Notes: generated from the letters alone by a model not told the origin. Shown: positions 28,330-41,150, numbered from the stretch's first letter. The stretch is DNA of 54,168 nt from Flavobacteriaceae bacterium (GCA_031276535.1 JAISMV010000148.1:1-54168), one strand, 5' to 3'. Made by a program: numbers and translations.

Positions 28330-29448
28330 TTACAAAAATCGTTTAAAGGTCTTCCAATATTTTTCCGGAACATTCCCTTCTAATGCATCCTTGTAATCTT
28401 TTTTTGAACAAGGAACCAGGAATGTTGATAGATCTCCGGAGTCAAAATTAATCGCCAGCCACCATTTTTCCACATGTTTGTCTTTCAAAAATACCAACTC
28501 TTTGTCTTCATGCAAAACTATATATTTTATATATTCTTCATTTTCATAATATTGTTGTTGGTTTTTTCCATCGACCAGATACCATAACAATTGTGAAACT
28601 AACTTTTCATTCATTTTATTGTATGAACCTCCTAAAAAATTATAAATTCCCGTTACTTTTACCTGTTTGGATAAACCAATGTATCTTGCCAAGGCACAAA
28701 TTTCCCTGTTGGTAAATCCATTTGCCGTGCTTCCTACAGAGAGGGTTCCGTCATACGATTCTACGGAATCCAGATTTATTCCGACAAAATCAGAACTTCT
28801 GAAAATCGGTTCGGATTCTTTTAGATTCTCGGTTATATTCCCTAATCTGACCCCCTCGAAATCCAGTTTGTCAAATATTCTCAAAACCGATTTCGGAACG
28901 AAATAACTTTGGTATCCTATGTTGGTAAAGTTAAACAGAAGATTGGGTTCTTCTACTATCATTCTGGAAATATAATTTTTTTCCATTAACGGCTCTCCGG
29001 CATTTCCCATTTCTATTTTGGTATCTATAGCCGTAAAATTAAGAGGCTTATCCAGCTTGTATAATGCTTTGTATACGGCGTAATTCAACCCCATGTTCCC
29101 TCCTAAAATTATGGGATGAACTTTCATCTCCAATAATTCTTCTATTATTTTTTTTAGTACAAAATAGGTGTCTTCTATTTCATTTCCCGGTATAATGTCT
29201 CCTAAGTCATATAAGGTAAAGTTCCAGTCGTTCCATACTAATCGGTAAAATTCTTCTCTGATTACTTTTATATCGGAAAACTTATTGGCATGTCCACTAC
29301 CTCTCAAATCAGGACAACCTATAATAGCCACGCTATTTTCTTCAAGCTTGTCATCCCAATAGAACTGTATCTTGCTTCCTATGGAATCGGGTTGGGAATA
29401 TAGCAGTGATTCATCCACCGGTTGTAAAAAATCTTCTAAGGTTCCCAC
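28330..29448 (-). CDS. Arginase/formimidoylglutamase-fold protein with degenerate metal site
   Basis: 372 aa; VHPIILGGNMGLNYAVY, AIDTKIEMG, VGINLDSVESYDG correspond to the arginase GGDH / DAHxD / DxD regions but with altered residues. Confidence 0.75.
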   Translation of the reverse strand: MGTLEDFLQPVDESLLYSQPDSIGSKIQFYWDDKLEENSVAIIGCPDLRGSGHANKFSDIKVIREEFYRLVWNDWNFTLYDLGDIIPGNEIEDTYFVLKKIIEELLEMKVHPIILGGNMGLNYAVYKALYKLDKPLNFTAIDTKIEMGNAGEPLMEKNYISRMIVEEPNLLFNFTNIGYQSYFVPKSVLRIFDKLDFEGVRLGNITENLKESEPIFRSSDFVGINLDSVESYDGTLSVGSTANGFTNREICALARYIGLSKQVKVTGIYNFLGGSYNKMNEKLVSQLLWYLVDGKNQQQYYENEEYIKYIVLHEDKELVFLKDKHVEKWWLAINFDSGDLSTFLVPCSKKDYKDALEGNVPEKYWKTFKRFL

Positions 29449-31766
29449 TACTTTTTCTTTGTTTTAGTCTTTGTTTTTGTTCCTGCTTCCGAAATAATTT
29501 TTTTAACCTCTTCCAGCGTTAATTTTTCAGCTTCAGTGCCTTTAGGTATCTTATAGTTTTCCTTTCCTTGTTTAAGGTAAGGTCCCCAACGACCGTTTAG
29601 TATTTCTATAACAGGTTCTTCCGTATCAAAAGCTTTGATATATTTATTTCTATCCGCTTCTCTTTTGGCTTCTATCAGTTCTACAGCCCTTTCTAAGGTT
29701 ATAGTTGATATTTCATCTCCTTCTTTGGGTTTTAACGACACAAATTTACTGTCATGTTTCACATAGGGACCAAACCTTCCTGTATTCACTTCTACTTTCT
29801 TTCCTTCATACTCTCCTAAATGTTTGGGTAGTTCAAACAGTTTAAGGGCATCTTCCAAAGTAAGGGAGCTGATTTGCTGTCCTTTCAGTAACCCTGCAAA
29901 TCTGGGTTTTTCTTCATCATCGGATTCTCCTATTTGTACCATAGGACCGAAACGTCCGATCCTTGCATATACGTTCTTTCCGCTTTGAGGATCTTTTCCT
30001 AATAATCTTTCTCCCGTTGCTCTTTCTGCAGTCTCTTTGACTTTTTCCACATGGGGATGAAAATCGTCATAAAAACCGGTCAGCATTTCTTTCCAGTTTT
30101 CATTTCCTTCCGCTATACTATCAAAATCTTCTTCTACTTTTGCCGTAAATCCATAATCCAGAATTGAAGGAAAATGTCCGGTCAAAAATTCATTTACTAC
30201 TACTCCTATGTCTGTAGGGATTAATTTTCTTCTATCTGCGCCGTAATTTTCTATTTCTACCGATTCTTTAATTGCCTCTCCTTTGAGAATGATCTTTCTG
30301 ATATTTCTTTGTTTGGGTTCTAAGTCGGAAATTTCCACATATTGCCGTTTTTGAATGGTGGAAATGGTGGGAGCGTAAGTAGAAGGGCGTCCTATTCCCA
30401 GCTCTTCGAGCTTTCTCACCAAAGAAGCTTCATTGTATCTGGCAGGAGGACGACTAAATCTTTCTTCTCCTGTTATCTGCTTCAGCTGTACTATTTCTCC
30501 TTTTTCCACTTTAGGCAACAATCCTTCATTTTCTTCTTCATTGGAATCTTCATCATTTTGAATCTGATATAATTTCAGGAAACCGTCAAAGAGGATTACT
30601 TCTCCCCGGGCGATAAATTTCTCTTTTAATTCCGGATTGGAAATATCGATCGTTGTTCTTTCCAGTTTTGCATCTGCCATCTGAGAAGCCAGCGTTCTCC
30701 TCCAGATGAGATGGTATAATTTTTTCTGTGCATCATCCGAACCTGCAACCTGAACCGCCAGATTAGTCGGGCGAATGGCTTCGTGTGCTTCCTGCGCCGA
30801 TTTACTTTTAGTTACGTATTGTCTTGTTTGTGAATATTCTTTTCCAAATTGTTCCGTTACAACTTTTACGGCGGAATTAAGTGCTTCTTCCGATAGATTC
30901 ACGCTGTCCGTTCTCATGTACGTGATATGTCCGGCTTCATACAGCTGTTGAGCCAGCCTCATGGTTCGGCTTACTGAGAATCCTAACCGGGAAGCTTCCT
31001 GTTGTAATGTAGAGGTCGTAAAAGGGGCAGATGGTGTTCTTTTTCCCGGTTTGGTTTCTATGCCGGAGACTGAGAATACTTTCCCTTTTGCTCTTTGAAT
31101 AAAATCAAGCGCTTGTACATATTCCTTAAAATCGACATTGAGTTTGCTTTTCAGGAGGTTTTGTGTTTTATTGTAAAAGTCTGCCGCTACTTTATAGACA
31201 GGAACAGGAATGAATTTTTCAATTTCCTTTTCTCTTTCACAAATCAAGCGTACAGCTACGGACTGAACTCTTCCTGCAGACAATCCTGCTTTTACTTTTG
31301 ACCAAAGAATGGGAGACATTTCAAAGCCTACCAATCTGTCTAAAACTCTTCGTGCCTGCTGCGCATTGACCAAATTAACATCTATGTCTCTCGGGTTTTG
31401 AATGGCATTTTGGATGGCGTGTTTGGTAATCTCATGGAAAACAATCCGTTTGGTGCTTTCCGGTTTCAATTTTAACTCATTATATAAATGCCATGCAATT
31501 GCTTCTCCTTCACGGTCTTCATCGGAAGCAAGCCATACTATATCAGCTTTTTTTGCTAATGATTTTAACTTTTTAACTACTTCTTTTTTTTCGGGTGAAA
31601 CCTGGTAAATGGGTTCTAAAGTTTTCATATCAACCCCCATGTCTTTTTTAGCCAAATCGGTTATATGTCCATAACTTGATTCAACCTCAAAATCTTTCCC
31701 TAGAAATTTTTTTATTGTTTTCGCCTTTGCAGGCGACTCCACTATTACCAAATTCATATTCGCCAA
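29448..31766 (-). CDS. topA: DNA topoisomerase I
   Basis: 772 aa; LVIVESPAKAKTIKKFLG, SDEDREGEAIAWHL, ITYMRTDSVNLS. Confidence 0.97.
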   Translation of the reverse strand: MANMNLVIVESPAKAKTIKKFLGKDFEVESSYGHITDLAKKDMGVDMKTLEPIYQVSPEKKEVVKKLKSLAKKADIVWLASDEDREGEAIAWHLYNELKLKPESTKRIVFHEITKHAIQNAIQNPRDIDVNLVNAQQARRVLDRLVGFEMSPILWSKVKAGLSAGRVQSVAVRLICEREKEIEKFIPVPVYKVAADFYNKTQNLLKSKLNVDFKEYVQALDFIQRAKGKVFSVSGIETKPGKRTPSAPFTTSTLQQEASRLGFSVSRTMRLAQQLYEAGHITYMRTDSVNLSEEALNSAVKVVTEQFGKEYSQTRQYVTKSKSAQEAHEAIRPTNLAVQVAGSDDAQKKLYHLIWRRTLASQMADAKLERTTIDISNPELKEKFIARGEVILFDGFLKLYQIQNDEDSNEEENEGLLPKVEKGEIVQLKQITGEERFSRPPARYNEASLVRKLEELGIGRPSTYAPTISTIQKRQYVEISDLEPKQRNIRKIILKGEAIKESVEIENYGADRRKLIPTDIGVVVNEFLTGHFPSILDYGFTAKVEEDFDSIAEGNENWKEMLTGFYDDFHPHVEKVKETAERATGERLLGKDPQSGKNVYARIGRFGPMVQIGESDDEEKPRFAGLLKGQQISSLTLEDALKLFELPKHLGEYEGKKVEVNTGRFGPYVKHDSKFVSLKPKEGDEISTITLERAVELIEAKREADRNKYIKAFDTEEPVIEILNGRWGPYLKQGKENYKIPKGTEAEKLTLEEVKKIISEAGTKTKTKTKKK

Positions 31767-31991
31767 AAATTTTTTGCGAAATTATAAATTTTTTCTTAAT
31801 AGTTCATCGGTTATTTTACTTTCTTAATGTTAAATAACCGATTATTAATGTTAAAGTAATAGGAATTCGGTTTAAATATAAGCTAAAAATAGTGGTTCAT
31901 CATAAACTTTTTCAACATTTAAAATCTTTGAGCATAAACAATATGAGAAAATACGAACCATTATGAAGGCATCTTCAAAGCGATGGGGGCT

Positions 31992-32069
31992 CAATATTAA
32001 AGCGCACTCTTTGCCTGAAAGGCGGGACTAAACAATATTAAAGCGTTCCCTTTGCCTGAAAGGATTTTA
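31992..32069. repeat. Two imperfect tandem copies with 41-bp period
   Basis: caatattaaagcgcactctttgcctgaaaggcggg... and caatattaaagcgttccctttgcctgaaaggattt... Confidence 0.75.
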
Positions 32070-32154
32070 TTATCCTTTTATGCAATTTTTTTCATTTTTT
32101 TAACCGATTGAATCAAACTCGGGTTAGTACGGGAAAGGGTGATATTAACAAAAG

Positions 32155-32183
32155 AAAAAACCAGACTCTACGTCTGGTTTTTT
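32155..32183 (-). terminator. Terminator downstream of the rpoBC-DUF3467 transcription unit
   Basis: aaaaaaccagactctacgtctggtttttt hairpin. Confidence 0.75.
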
Positions 32184-32217
32184 GTATTAATCTAAAAAGT
32201 AATAAATGTTAAATTTG

Positions 32218-32514
32218 TCATGCCTGTCCTTTAGGACCGAAGTTTAAAAGGAAGGAATCGTCTTTAACCGCGCCAAACTGCTGTTCATATTTTTGAATAT
32301 TATCAGTCAGGGCAGTCAGCAGTCTTTTAGCATGTTCCGGCGTAAGGATAATTCTGGATTTCACCTTTGCTTTGGGAACTCCCGGCATTATCTGGATAAA
32401 ATCCACAACGAATTCCGTAGGGGAATGGTTTATCAATGCAAGGTTTGAAAAAACCCCTGAAGCAACGTCATCAGGAAGCTCGATATTTAAATCCTGTTGG
32501 TTTTCGTTTTCCAT
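32218..32514 (-). CDS. DUF3467 domain protein
   Basis: 98 aa; FSNLALINHSPTEFVVDFIQIMPGVPKAKVKSRIILTPEHAKRLLTALTDNI. Confidence 0.88.
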   Translation of the reverse strand: MENENQQDLNIELPDDVASGVFSNLALINHSPTEFVVDFIQIMPGVPKAKVKSRIILTPEHAKRLLTALTDNIQKYEQQFGAVKDDSFLLNFGPKGQA

Positions 32515-32521
32515 GGCAAAA

Positions 32522-35500
32522 TTATATTTTTTCAGTTATCAGTTCTTCGAACTCTTTATTAGAGCCTACAATAACATTTTGATATTCTGCTAAACCTGTA
32601 CCTGCAGGAATTCTGTGTCCTACAATTACGTTTTCTTTTAATCCGTTCAGATAATCAATCTTACCTGCTACAGCGGCTTCATTTAATACTTTGGTAGTTT
32701 CCTGGAAGGAAGCGGCAGAGATAAATGATTTGGTCTGCAATGAAGCTCTGGTAATACCTTGCAACACCGGGCTGGCAGTTGCAGGTAAAGCTTCTCTTGC
32801 TTCTACCAGTTTTTTATCTTCTCGTATTAATTTAGAATTTTCGTCTCGTAAATCTCTTGCAGAAATAATCTGACCTGCTTTCAGTTCTTCACTGTCTCCC
32901 GGGTCGGTAATTACTTTCATTCCGAAAATTCTGTCGTTTTCTTCTATAAAGTCGATCTTATGTTCTAAATTTCCTTCTAAGAATTTTGTATCTCCGGCAT
33001 CTACAATTTCTACTTTGGTCATCATCTGACGAACAATGATCTCAAAGTGTTTGTCGTCAATTTTTACCCCCTGCAAACGATATACTTCCTGAATTTCATT
33101 TACCAGATATTCCTGTACGGCAGTAGGTCCTTTGATATTTAAGATATCATTCGGGGTGATGGCTCCGTCGGACAGGGCGTCTCCTGCATGGACAAAGTCA
33201 TTTTCCTGAACCAGTATCTGGTTTGATAATTTAACCAAATATCTCTTGATCTCTCCACTCTTAGATTCAATAATAATCTCCCGGTTACCTCTTTTTATTT
33301 TACCATAACTTACTACTCCGTCTATTTCGGAAACAACCGCAGGGTTTGAAGGATTTCTGGCTTCGAATAATTCGGTTACCCGTGGAAGACCTCCTGTGAT
33401 GTCTCCGGCTTTTGCCGATCTTCTCGGAATTTTCACTAAAATTCTTCCGGCCTTGATCTTCTCTCCGTCATTTACAATCAGGTGAGCGCCTACGGGCAGG
33501 TTTATAGATTTTAATTCGTTGCCTTTTGTATCAAGGATCTTCAAGGTAGGAATCAGTTTTTTATTTCTGGATTCGGAAATTACTTTTTCTTCAAATCCGG
33601 TTTGTTCATCTATTTCCAGTTGGTAGGTAGAACCTTGTTCTATCTGTTCGTACTCGATTTTACCTGCTGTTTCGGAAAGGATAATGGCATTATATGGATC
33701 CCATTTGCAAATGATGTCTCCTTTATTCACTTCCTGACCTTGTTGAACCAATAAGGTAGAGCCGTAAGGGATGTTCGTAAGCATTTGGATGTTGCCTTCG
33801 GAATTTAGTAATTTGAATTCGGTAGAACGAGAAACAACGATCACTATTTTATTTCCGTTTTCGTCTTCACTTTCTACGGTTCTGATGTCATCGAATTCTA
33901 CTTTTCCGTCTCTTTTAGCAACAATGTTGCTTACTTCGGCAATATTTCCTGCCGTACCACCTACGTGGAAAGTTCTTAACGTCAACTGAGTTCCCGGTTC
34001 TCCGATAGATTGTGCGGCAATTACACCAACGGCTTCTCCTTTGTTGATCAGCTTGTTGGTGGACAGGTTTACACCGTAACATTTCGCACAAATACCTTTT
34101 TTGGATTCACAAGTCAGCGGAGAACGAACTTCTACAGCTTCAATACCGGATTTTTCAATTAATTTTGCTAATTCCGAAGTAATTAATTGATCAGCTTCTA
34201 CTAAAAGTTCATCCGTATCGGGGTGGTATATGTCATGAAGGGATACTCGTCCTAATATTCTTTCTGATAAAGGTTCTACAATTTCGTCATTCTTTTTCAA
34301 AGGAGTAATTTCGATACCGCGTAGTGTTCCGCAATCTTTTTCATTGATGATGACATCCTGCGCAACGTCTACCAGACGACGGGTCAGATAACCCGCATCG
34401 GCTGTTTTTAAGGCGGTATCTGCCAATCCTTTACGAGCTCCGTGGGTAGAAATGAAATATTCCAGAATGGAAAGTCCTTCACGGAAATTGGAGATGATCG
34501 GGTTTTCGATGATTTCTCCTCCGGAGGAACCGGCTTTCTGAGGCTTAGCCATCAATCCCCGCATTCCCGCCAGCTGGCGAATTTGCTCTTTAGAACCCCG
34601 CGCTCCGGAATCAAGCATCATATATACTGAATTGAATCCTCCTTTATCGGTTTTCATCCTCTGCATGATCAAATCGGTCAATCGGGCGTTGGTATTAGTC
34701 CAGACGTCAATTACCTGATTATATCGTTCGTTATTGGTGATCAACCCCATGTTATAATTAGACCTGATGGCATCTACCTGTTCATTGGCTTCCTGAATCA
34801 TGGTTTTCTTTTCTTCCGGAGTTTTAATGTCTCCCAGGCTGAAAGAAAGTCCTCCTCTGAATGCGGTAGCATATCCCAGAGTTTTCATATCATCCAGGAA
34901 TTTTGCAGTCGTAGGGAAGTCCGTTTTTTGTAAGATAGCACCAATGATGTTACGTAATGACTTTTTGGTTAATACTTCATTGATGAACCCTACTTTTTCA
35001 GGTACTATTTTATTGAATAATACTCTACCTACCGTAGTTTCAATCATTTTCTCCACCAATTCTTCACCTTCGGCAACTTTTGCTTTTACTTTGATGACAG
35101 CGTTTAAGTCCACCGCTTTTTCATTATAGGCAATTTCTATTTCTTCGGCGGAATAGAAATAGGAACCGTGTCCTTTTACCTTTATTTCATCGGTTGGTAT
35201 TAAAGGTTTGGTCATATAGTACAGCCCCAGAACCATGTCCTGAGAAGGTACCTGAATAGGAGATCCGTTAGCCGGATTTAATATGTTTTGAGAAGCTAAC
35301 ATTAATAGTTGAGCTTCCAGAATAGCTTCAGGTCCTAAAGGTAAGTGAACCGCCATTTGGTCTCCGTCAAAGTCCGCGTTGAATGCAGTACATACCAACG
35401 GATGGAGACGAATCGCTTTTCCTTCAATCATTCTTGGCTGGAATGCCTGAATACCTAAACGGTGCAGGGTAGGAGCCCGGTTTAGTAACACCGGATGTCC

Positions 35501-36796
35501 TTTCATTACGTTTTCAAGAATATCGTAAACTACAGGTTCTTTTCTTTCAATGATTCGTTTTGCCGATTTTACGGTTTTCACGATTCCTCTTTCAATGAGT
35601 TTACGGATGATAAAAGGCTTGTAAAGTTCGGCTGCCATATCTTTAGGCAAACCGCATTCGTGCAGTTGCAGGGAAGGTCCTACAACAATAACGGAACGAG
35701 CTGAATAATCCACCCGTTTTCCTAATAAGTTTTGACGGAAACGTCCTTGTTTTCCTTTTAGTGAATCCGATAAGGATTTCAAAGGTCTGTTAGACTCGGA
35801 TTTTACAGCGGATGATTTCCTTGTATTATCGAAAAGGGAATCCACGGCTTCCTGAAGCATACGTTTTTCATTACGTAGGATCACTTCCGGCGCTTTGATT
35901 TCAATCAGCCTTTTCAGACGATTATTTCTAATGATAACCCGACGGTATAGATCATTCAGGTCAGAGGTAGCAAAACGTCCTCCATCCAGCGGAACCAAAG
36001 GACGAAGATCCGGAGGAATAACGGGAATAACCCGCATGATCATCCATTCCGGACGATTGATTCTTCCGTTGGAATTGGCTTCTCTGAAAGATTCAACTAC
36101 TTGCAGCCTTTTCAGGGCTTCGGTTCGTCTTTGTTTGGATGATTCGGTATTTGCTTTATGTCTTAGCTCATAAGACAGAGCATTTAGATCAATTCTTTTA
36201 AGTAGTTCTTCTAAACATTCCGCTCCCATTTTGGCAACGAACTTGTTTGGATCGGAATCATCTAAATGTTGATTTTCAATAGGAAGAGTTTCCAGAATAT
36301 CCAGATATTCTTCTTCGGTTAAAAATTCAAGGGGTTCCAGTTCTTCACCGTTTAGTTTTTTGGCAATTCCTGCCTGAATAACTACAAACCGTTCGTTGTA
36401 GATAATCATGTCCAACTTTTTGGAAGGGATTCCCAACAGATATCCTATTTTGTTGGGGAGTGAACGGAAATACCATATATGAGCCACAGGAACCACCAAA
36501 TTGATATGTCCTATTCTTTCCCGTCTGACTTTTTTCTCGGTCACTTCCACTCCACATCGGTCACACACGATTCCTTTGTAACGGATCCTTTTATATTTAC
36601 CGCAAGCACATTCATAGTCTTTTACAGGCCCAAATATTCTTTCACAGAAAAGCCCGTCACGTTCAGGTTTATGTGTACGGTAATTGATAGTTTCAGGTTT
36701 TAAAACTTCTCCTCTGGATTGTTGCAAAATGCTTTCCGGAGAGGCTAATCCTATTGTGATCTTACTAAATTTGCTAGTTCTTTGTTTAACTGCCAT
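32522..36796 (-). CDS. rpoC: DNA-directed RNA polymerase subunit beta'
   Basis: 1424 aa; [15 protein letters not shown], zinc-binding [23 protein letters not shown]. Confidence 0.98.
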   Translation of the reverse strand: MAVKQRTSKFSKITIGLASPESILQQSRGEVLKPETINYRTHKPERDGLFCERIFGPVKDYECACGKYKRIRYKGIVCDRCGVEVTEKKVRRERIGHINLVVPVAHIWYFRSLPNKIGYLLGIPSKKLDMIIYNERFVVIQAGIAKKLNGEELEPLEFLTEEEYLDILETLPIENQHLDDSDPNKFVAKMGAECLEELLKRIDLNALSYELRHKANTESSKQRRTEALKRLQVVESFREANSNGRINRPEWMIMRVIPVIPPDLRPLVPLDGGRFATSDLNDLYRRVIIRNNRLKRLIEIKAPEVILRNEKRMLQEAVDSLFDNTRKSSAVKSESNRPLKSLSDSLKGKQGRFRQNLLGKRVDYSARSVIVVGPSLQLHECGLPKDMAAELYKPFIIRKLIERGIVKTVKSAKRIIERKEPVVYDILENVMKGHPVLLNRAPTLHRLGIQAFQPRMIEGKAIRLHPLVCTAFNADFDGDQMAVHLPLGPEAILEAQLLMLASQNILNPANGSPIQVPSQDMVLGLYYMTKPLIPTDEIKVKGHGSYFYSAEEIEIAYNEKAVDLNAVIKVKAKVAEGEELVEKMIETTVGRVLFNKIVPEKVGFINEVLTKKSLRNIIGAILQKTDFPTTAKFLDDMKTLGYATAFRGGLSFSLGDIKTPEEKKTMIQEANEQVDAIRSNYNMGLITNNERYNQVIDVWTNTNARLTDLIMQRMKTDKGGFNSVYMMLDSGARGSKEQIRQLAGMRGLMAKPQKAGSSGGEIIENPIISNFREGLSILEYFISTHGARKGLADTALKTADAGYLTRRLVDVAQDVIINEKDCGTLRGIEITPLKKNDEIVEPLSERILGRVSLHDIYHPDTDELLVEADQLITSELAKLIEKSGIEAVEVRSPLTCESKKGICAKCYGVNLSTNKLINKGEAVGVIAAQSIGEPGTQLTLRTFHVGGTAGNIAEVSNIVAKRDGKVEFDDIRTVESEDENGNKIVIVVSRSTEFKLLNSEGNIQMLTNIPYGSTLLVQQGQEVNKGDIICKWDPYNAIILSETAGKIEYEQIEQGSTYQLEIDEQTGFEEKVISESRNKKLIPTLKILDTKGNELKSINLPVGAHLIVNDGEKIKAGRILVKIPRRSAKAGDITGGLPRVTELFEARNPSNPAVVSEIDGVVSYGKIKRGNREIIIESKSGEIKRYLVKLSNQILVQENDFVHAGDALSDGAITPNDILNIKGPTAVQEYLVNEIQEVYRLQGVKIDDKHFEIIVRQMMTKVEIVDAGDTKFLEGNLEHKIDFIEENDRIFGMKVITDPGDSEELKAGQIISARDLRDENSKLIREDKKLVEAREALPATASPVLQGITRASLQTKSFISAASFQETTKVLNEAAVAGKIDYLNGLKENVIVGHRIPAGTGLAEYQNVIVGSNKEFEELITEKI

Positions 36797-36853
36797 TATT
36801 TTGTAATCAATTAAATTGAAAAATTTTTATTTTACAGGGATCAGAAAGATTTA

Positions 36854-39800
36854 TTATTCTTCTAATCTAACGTCTAATCCCAAGCCTTGTAATTCATGTA
36901 AAAATACATTGAATGATTCAGGAATTCCCGGTTCCGGCATAGGTTCACCTTTAACTATGGATTCATAGGTTTTGGCTCTTCCTATTACGTCATCGGATTT
37001 AACGGTGATGATTTCTCTCAGGATGTTGGATGCACCGAAAGCTTCCAGCGCCCAAACCTCCATCTCACCGAATCTTTGTCCTCCGAATTGTGCTTTACCT
37101 CCTAATGGTTGTTGGGTAATCAGGGAATAAGGTCCGATAGAACGTGCATGCATTTTATCATCTACCATGTGTCCTAATTTTAACATGTAAATGACACCTA
37201 CCGTAGCTTTCTGTTCAAAACGTTCTCCTGTTCCGCCGTCATATAGATAGGTAGTTCCCCATTGAGGTACTCCGGCTTCTCTTGTTAGTTCGTCAATCTG
37301 CTCAGAAGTAGCTCCGTCAAAGATTGGAGTAGCATATTTTTTACCTAATTTTTTACCGCACCATCCTAAAATAGTCTCGTAGATCTGTCCGATATTCATA
37401 CGGGAAGGTACTCCTAATGGATTTAATACGATGTCTACAGGAGTTCCGTCTTCTAAGAACGGCATATCTTCATCCCGAACGATTCGGGCAACGATCCCCT
37501 TGTTTCCGTGGCGACCTGCCATTTTATCTCCTACATTTAGTTTACGTTTTTTAGCTATATATACTTTAGCTAATTTTACAATTCCTGTAGGCAGTTCATC
37601 TCCTACAGAGATGGTGTGTCTCTCCCGATTTAAAGCTCCCAGTAAATCGTTATGTTTTATTTTATAATTATGAAGTAATTCTCTTATAGCATTGTTTTTG
37701 CTTTCATCAATAGTCCAGCTGCCTCCGGTAAGGTTGAAGTAATCATCGATACTGGATAATAATTTTTGGGTGAATTTCACTCCTTTTGGAATTACTTCCT
37801 CATTTAGATCATTGTAAATACCCTGGGAGGTTTTTCCGTTGAGAAGGACATAAAGCTTATCTAATAATTGATTTTTCAGGTTACTGAATTTAATTTTAAA
37901 TTCAGATTCTAATTGTTCAATTTTTAGTTTTTCATCCCCTCTTTTACGTTTGTCTTTGATATTTCGGGTAAATAATTTTTTATCGATCACGACACCTTTA
38001 AGAGACGGTTCCGCTTTTAGAGAAGCATCTTTTACATCTCCCGCCTTGTCACCGAATATAGCTCGAAGTAGTTTTTCTTCCGGAGTAGGATCGGATTCTC
38101 CTTTTGGAGTGATCTTTCCTACTAAAATATCTCCGGCTTTAACTTCCGCTCCGATTCGGATCATACCGTTTTCGTCCAAATCCTTAGTAGCTTCTTCACT
38201 TACGTTGGGAATATCGGAAGTAAGTTCTTCCATACCTAATTTAGTATCCCGAACTTCCAACGAATATTCGTCTATGTGAATGGAAGTAAACCAGTCTTCG
38301 CTTACAGCTCTTTGGTTAATTACGATGGCATCTTCGAAGTTATATCCTTTCCATGGCATAAATGCAACCAAAAGGTTTCTTCCCAGAGCCAATTCTCCGT
38401 CTTCAGTAGCATATCCTTCCGTCAGTACCTGTCCTTTGGTTACTCTGTCTCCGGCTTTAACAATAGGTTTCAGAGTAATGGAAGTACTTTGGTTGGTTTT
38501 TCTGAATTTGGTTAATTTGTATGTTTTACTTGCGGAATCGAAACTTACCAGTTCTTCCTCTTCCGTTCTGTCGTATTTGATGATAATTTTATCGGCGTCT
38601 ACGTATTCAACTACTCCTTCTCCTTCGGCATTAATCAGAATACGAGAGTCTTTAGCTACTTGAAATTCCAGTCCTGTTCCTACAATCGGAGCTTCAGGTT
38701 TAAGCAGAGGCACTGCCTGACGCATCATGTTGGATCCCATCAATGCCCGGTTTGCATCATCATGTTCCAAGAACGGAATCAGAGATGCGGAAATACCTGT
38801 AATCTGGTTAGGGGCTACATCAATCAGGTCGACTTTGTCCGGTTCTACAACAGGATAGTCGGCTTCTTCCCGGGCAACGATTCGTTCATCCAGGATTTTT
38901 CCGTCGTCGTCCATGTTAACATTAGCCTGAGCAATGATCTTTTCTTCTTCTTCAGCGGTTAAATACTGAGGAGGAGAAACCAAGTCAACTTTTCCATTAA
39001 CAACCTTTCTGTACGGGGTTTCCATGAATCCCAGTTCGTTGATTCTGGCATAACAGCCTAAAGAGGAAATCAACCCGATGTTGGGTCCTTCCGGAGTTTC
39101 AATAGGGCAGATACGTCCGTAATGGGTGTAGTGAACGTCCCGTACTTCAAATCCGGCTCTTTCTCTGGACAGACCGCCGGGTCCTAATGCGGACATACGT
39201 CTTTTATGGGTTACCTCGGAAAGCGGATTGGTTTGATCCATAAACTGAGATAACTGGTTGGTTCCGAAGAAAGAATTAATAACGGAAGTAAGTGTTTTGG
39301 CATTGATCAGATCAATAGGAGTGAAGACTTCATTGTCCCGCACATTCATTCTTTCTTTGATGGTACGTGCCATACGAGCCAATCCTACTCCGAACTGACC
39401 GGCTAACTGTTCTCCTACGGTTTTTACCCTACGGTTAGACAAGTGGTCAATGTCGTCTACTTCGGCTTTTGAATTGATGAGTTCTATCAGGTATTTTACG
39501 ATGGCGATAATGTCGTCTTTGGTAAGAACCTGAATATTTTCAGGGATGGTTAATCCTAATTTTTTATTGATTCTGTAACGCCCTACTTCTCCTAATGAAT
39601 AACGAGCATCAGAGAAGAACAATTTATCAATGATTCCTCTTGCAGTTTCTTCATCCGGTGGGTCGGCGTTTCTTAATTGACGGTATATGTATTCTACCGC
39701 TTCTTTTTCGGAATTGGTGGAATCTTTTTGCAGGGTATTGTGAATAATGGAGAACTCATTGCTGTTTTCTTTGTGGATAAGGATGGTTTTAATTCCCGAA

Positions 39801-40675
39801 TCAATAATTAAGTCAATGTGTTCTTTTTCTAAAACAGTTTCACGATCCAGAATGATTTCATTTCTTTCGATGGAAACTACTTCCCCGGTATCTTCGTCTA
39901 CAAAGTCTTCGAACCAAGTGTTTAATACTCTTGCGACTAAGGTCCTTCCCAACATTTTTTTCAGGTTGGATTTGTTCACCTTGATTTCTTCTGCAAGGTC
40001 GAAAATTTCTAATATGTCTTTATCGCTCTGATAACCGATTGCACGAAGCAGGGTAGTCATCGGAAGTTTTTTCTTCCTGTCGATATAAGCATACATCACG
40101 CCGTTAATATCAGTGGCAAATTCCATCCAGGATCCTTTGAAAGGAATGATTCGGGAAGAATATAATTTAGCACCATTGGCATGATATGATTGTCCAAAAA
40201 ATACACCGGGTGAGCGATGTAATTGGGATACCACTACTCTTTCCGCTCCGTTGATAATAAAGGAACCGCTAGGGGTCATATAGGGAATAGGTCCCAAATA
40301 GACATCCTGAACTACGGTTTCGAAATCTTCATGTTCCGGGTCTGTACAATATAGTTTAAGACGGGCTTTGAGTGGTACGCTGTAGGTCAGACCTCTTTCA
40401 ATACATTCTTCGATAGAATATTTGGGAGGATCGACAAAATAATCTAAAAATTCTAAAACGAACTGATTTCTTGTATCTGAAATAGGAAAATTTTCAGTAA
40501 ACGTTTTAAAAAGTCCTTCATTTTTTCTTTGGTCAGGACGGGTTTCCAACTGAAAGAAATCCTGAAAAGATTTCACCTGGATGTCCAGAAAATCAGGGAA
40601 TTCAATTTGTCCTTTAGAGTGTGAGAAACTAAATCTCTTAGGGTTTTGAGTTTTTGAGGCCAATGATTTATTCAT
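36854..40675 (-). CDS. rpoB: DNA-directed RNA polymerase subunit beta
   Basis: 1273 aa; [63 protein letters not shown]. Confidence 0.98.
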   Translation of the reverse strand: MNKSLASKTQNPKRFSFSHSKGQIEFPDFLDIQVKSFQDFFQLETRPDQRKNEGLFKTFTENFPISDTRNQFVLEFLDYFVDPPKYSIEECIERGLTYSVPLKARLKLYCTDPEHEDFETVVQDVYLGPIPYMTPSGSFIINGAERVVVSQLHRSPGVFFGQSYHANGAKLYSSRIIPFKGSWMEFATDINGVMYAYIDRKKKLPMTTLLRAIGYQSDKDILEIFDLAEEIKVNKSNLKKMLGRTLVARVLNTWFEDFVDEDTGEVVSIERNEIILDRETVLEKEHIDLIIDSGIKTILIHKENSNEFSIIHNTLQKDSTNSEKEAVEYIYRQLRNADPPDEETARGIIDKLFFSDARYSLGEVGRYRINKKLGLTIPENIQVLTKDDIIAIVKYLIELINSKAEVDDIDHLSNRRVKTVGEQLAGQFGVGLARMARTIKERMNVRDNEVFTPIDLINAKTLTSVINSFFGTNQLSQFMDQTNPLSEVTHKRRMSALGPGGLSRERAGFEVRDVHYTHYGRICPIETPEGPNIGLISSLGCYARINELGFMETPYRKVVNGKVDLVSPPQYLTAEEEEKIIAQANVNMDDDGKILDERIVAREEADYPVVEPDKVDLIDVAPNQITGISASLIPFLEHDDANRALMGSNMMRQAVPLLKPEAPIVGTGLEFQVAKDSRILINAEGEGVVEYVDADKIIIKYDRTEEEELVSFDSASKTYKLTKFRKTNQSTSITLKPIVKAGDRVTKGQVLTEGYATEDGELALGRNLLVAFMPWKGYNFEDAIVINQRAVSEDWFTSIHIDEYSLEVRDTKLGMEELTSDIPNVSEEATKDLDENGMIRIGAEVKAGDILVGKITPKGESDPTPEEKLLRAIFGDKAGDVKDASLKAEPSLKGVVIDKKLFTRNIKDKRKRGDEKLKIEQLESEFKIKFSNLKNQLLDKLYVLLNGKTSQGIYNDLNEEVIPKGVKFTQKLLSSIDDYFNLTGGSWTIDESKNNAIRELLHNYKIKHNDLLGALNRERHTISVGDELPTGIVKLAKVYIAKKRKLNVGDKMAGRHGNKGIVARIVRDEDMPFLEDGTPVDIVLNPLGVPSRMNIGQIYETILGWCGKKLGKKYATPIFDGATSEQIDELTREAGVPQWGTTYLYDGGTGERFEQKATVGVIYMLKLGHMVDDKMHARSIGPYSLITQQPLGGKAQFGGQRFGEMEVWALEAFGASNILREIITVKSDDVIGRAKTYESIVKGEPMPEPGIPESFNVFLHELQGLGLDVRLEE

Positions 40676-40707
40676 ATAATAAATTAAAATCTTTTTAAAA
40701 CATAAAT

Positions 40708-40752
40708 AGGCTTAGACCTCACCAATGCTAAATTGGAGGCCTAAACCTTTAT
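40708..40752 (-). terminator. Hairpin/attenuator in the rplL-rpoB intergenic region
   Basis: ggcttagacctc...gaggcctaaacc stem with G-U pairs and flanking T-rich tract. Confidence 0.5.
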
Positions 40753-40769
40753 TTTTAGGTTAGGTTGAA

Positions 40770-41150
40770 TTATTTTAATTCAACTTCAGCTCCAGCTTCT
40801 TCCAGTTGCTTTTTAAGGCTTTCCGCTTCATCTTTGGAGACTGCTTCTTTGATTGCAGTAGGAGCTGAGTCAACAGCTTCTTTAGCCTCTTTAAGCCCTT
40901 TACCTGTAAGATCTTTAACTAGTTTAACAACAGCTAGTTTGCTAGCTCCGGCTGCTTTAAGAATAACATCAAATTCTGTTTTTTCTTCAGCAGCGCCTGC
41001 GTCTTCAGCAGCGGCAGGACCAGCAGCAACAGCAACAGCTGCAGCAGCAGGTTCTATTCCATATTCTTCTTTTAATATTTCTGCTAATTCGTTAACTTCT
41101 TTTACTGTTAAATTTACTAGAGTTTCAGCTAATTGTTTTAAATCTGCCAT
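40770..41150 (-). CDS. rplL: 50S ribosomal protein L7/L12
   Basis: 126 aa; [39 protein letters not shown]. Confidence 0.97.
   Translation of the reverse strand: MADLKQLAETLVNLTVKEVNELAEILKEEYGIEPAAAAVAVAAGPAAAEDAGAAEEKTEFDVILKAAGASKLAVVKLVKDLTGKGLKEAKEAVDSAPTAIKEAVSKDEAESLKKQLEEAGAEVELK

Noticed and set aside
38280-38663. 127-aa and many other antisense ORFs in rpoB, rpoC, topA, gldM and similar genes
   Set aside because: They lie fully antisense to strongly supported genes and have low-complexity, non-family-like translations; byproducts of codon bias
39180-39260. Possible rifampicin-resistance substitution in the RpoB cluster region
   Set aside because: The segment [29 protein letters not shown] keeps the main Asp, His and Ser positions; differences look lineage-typical
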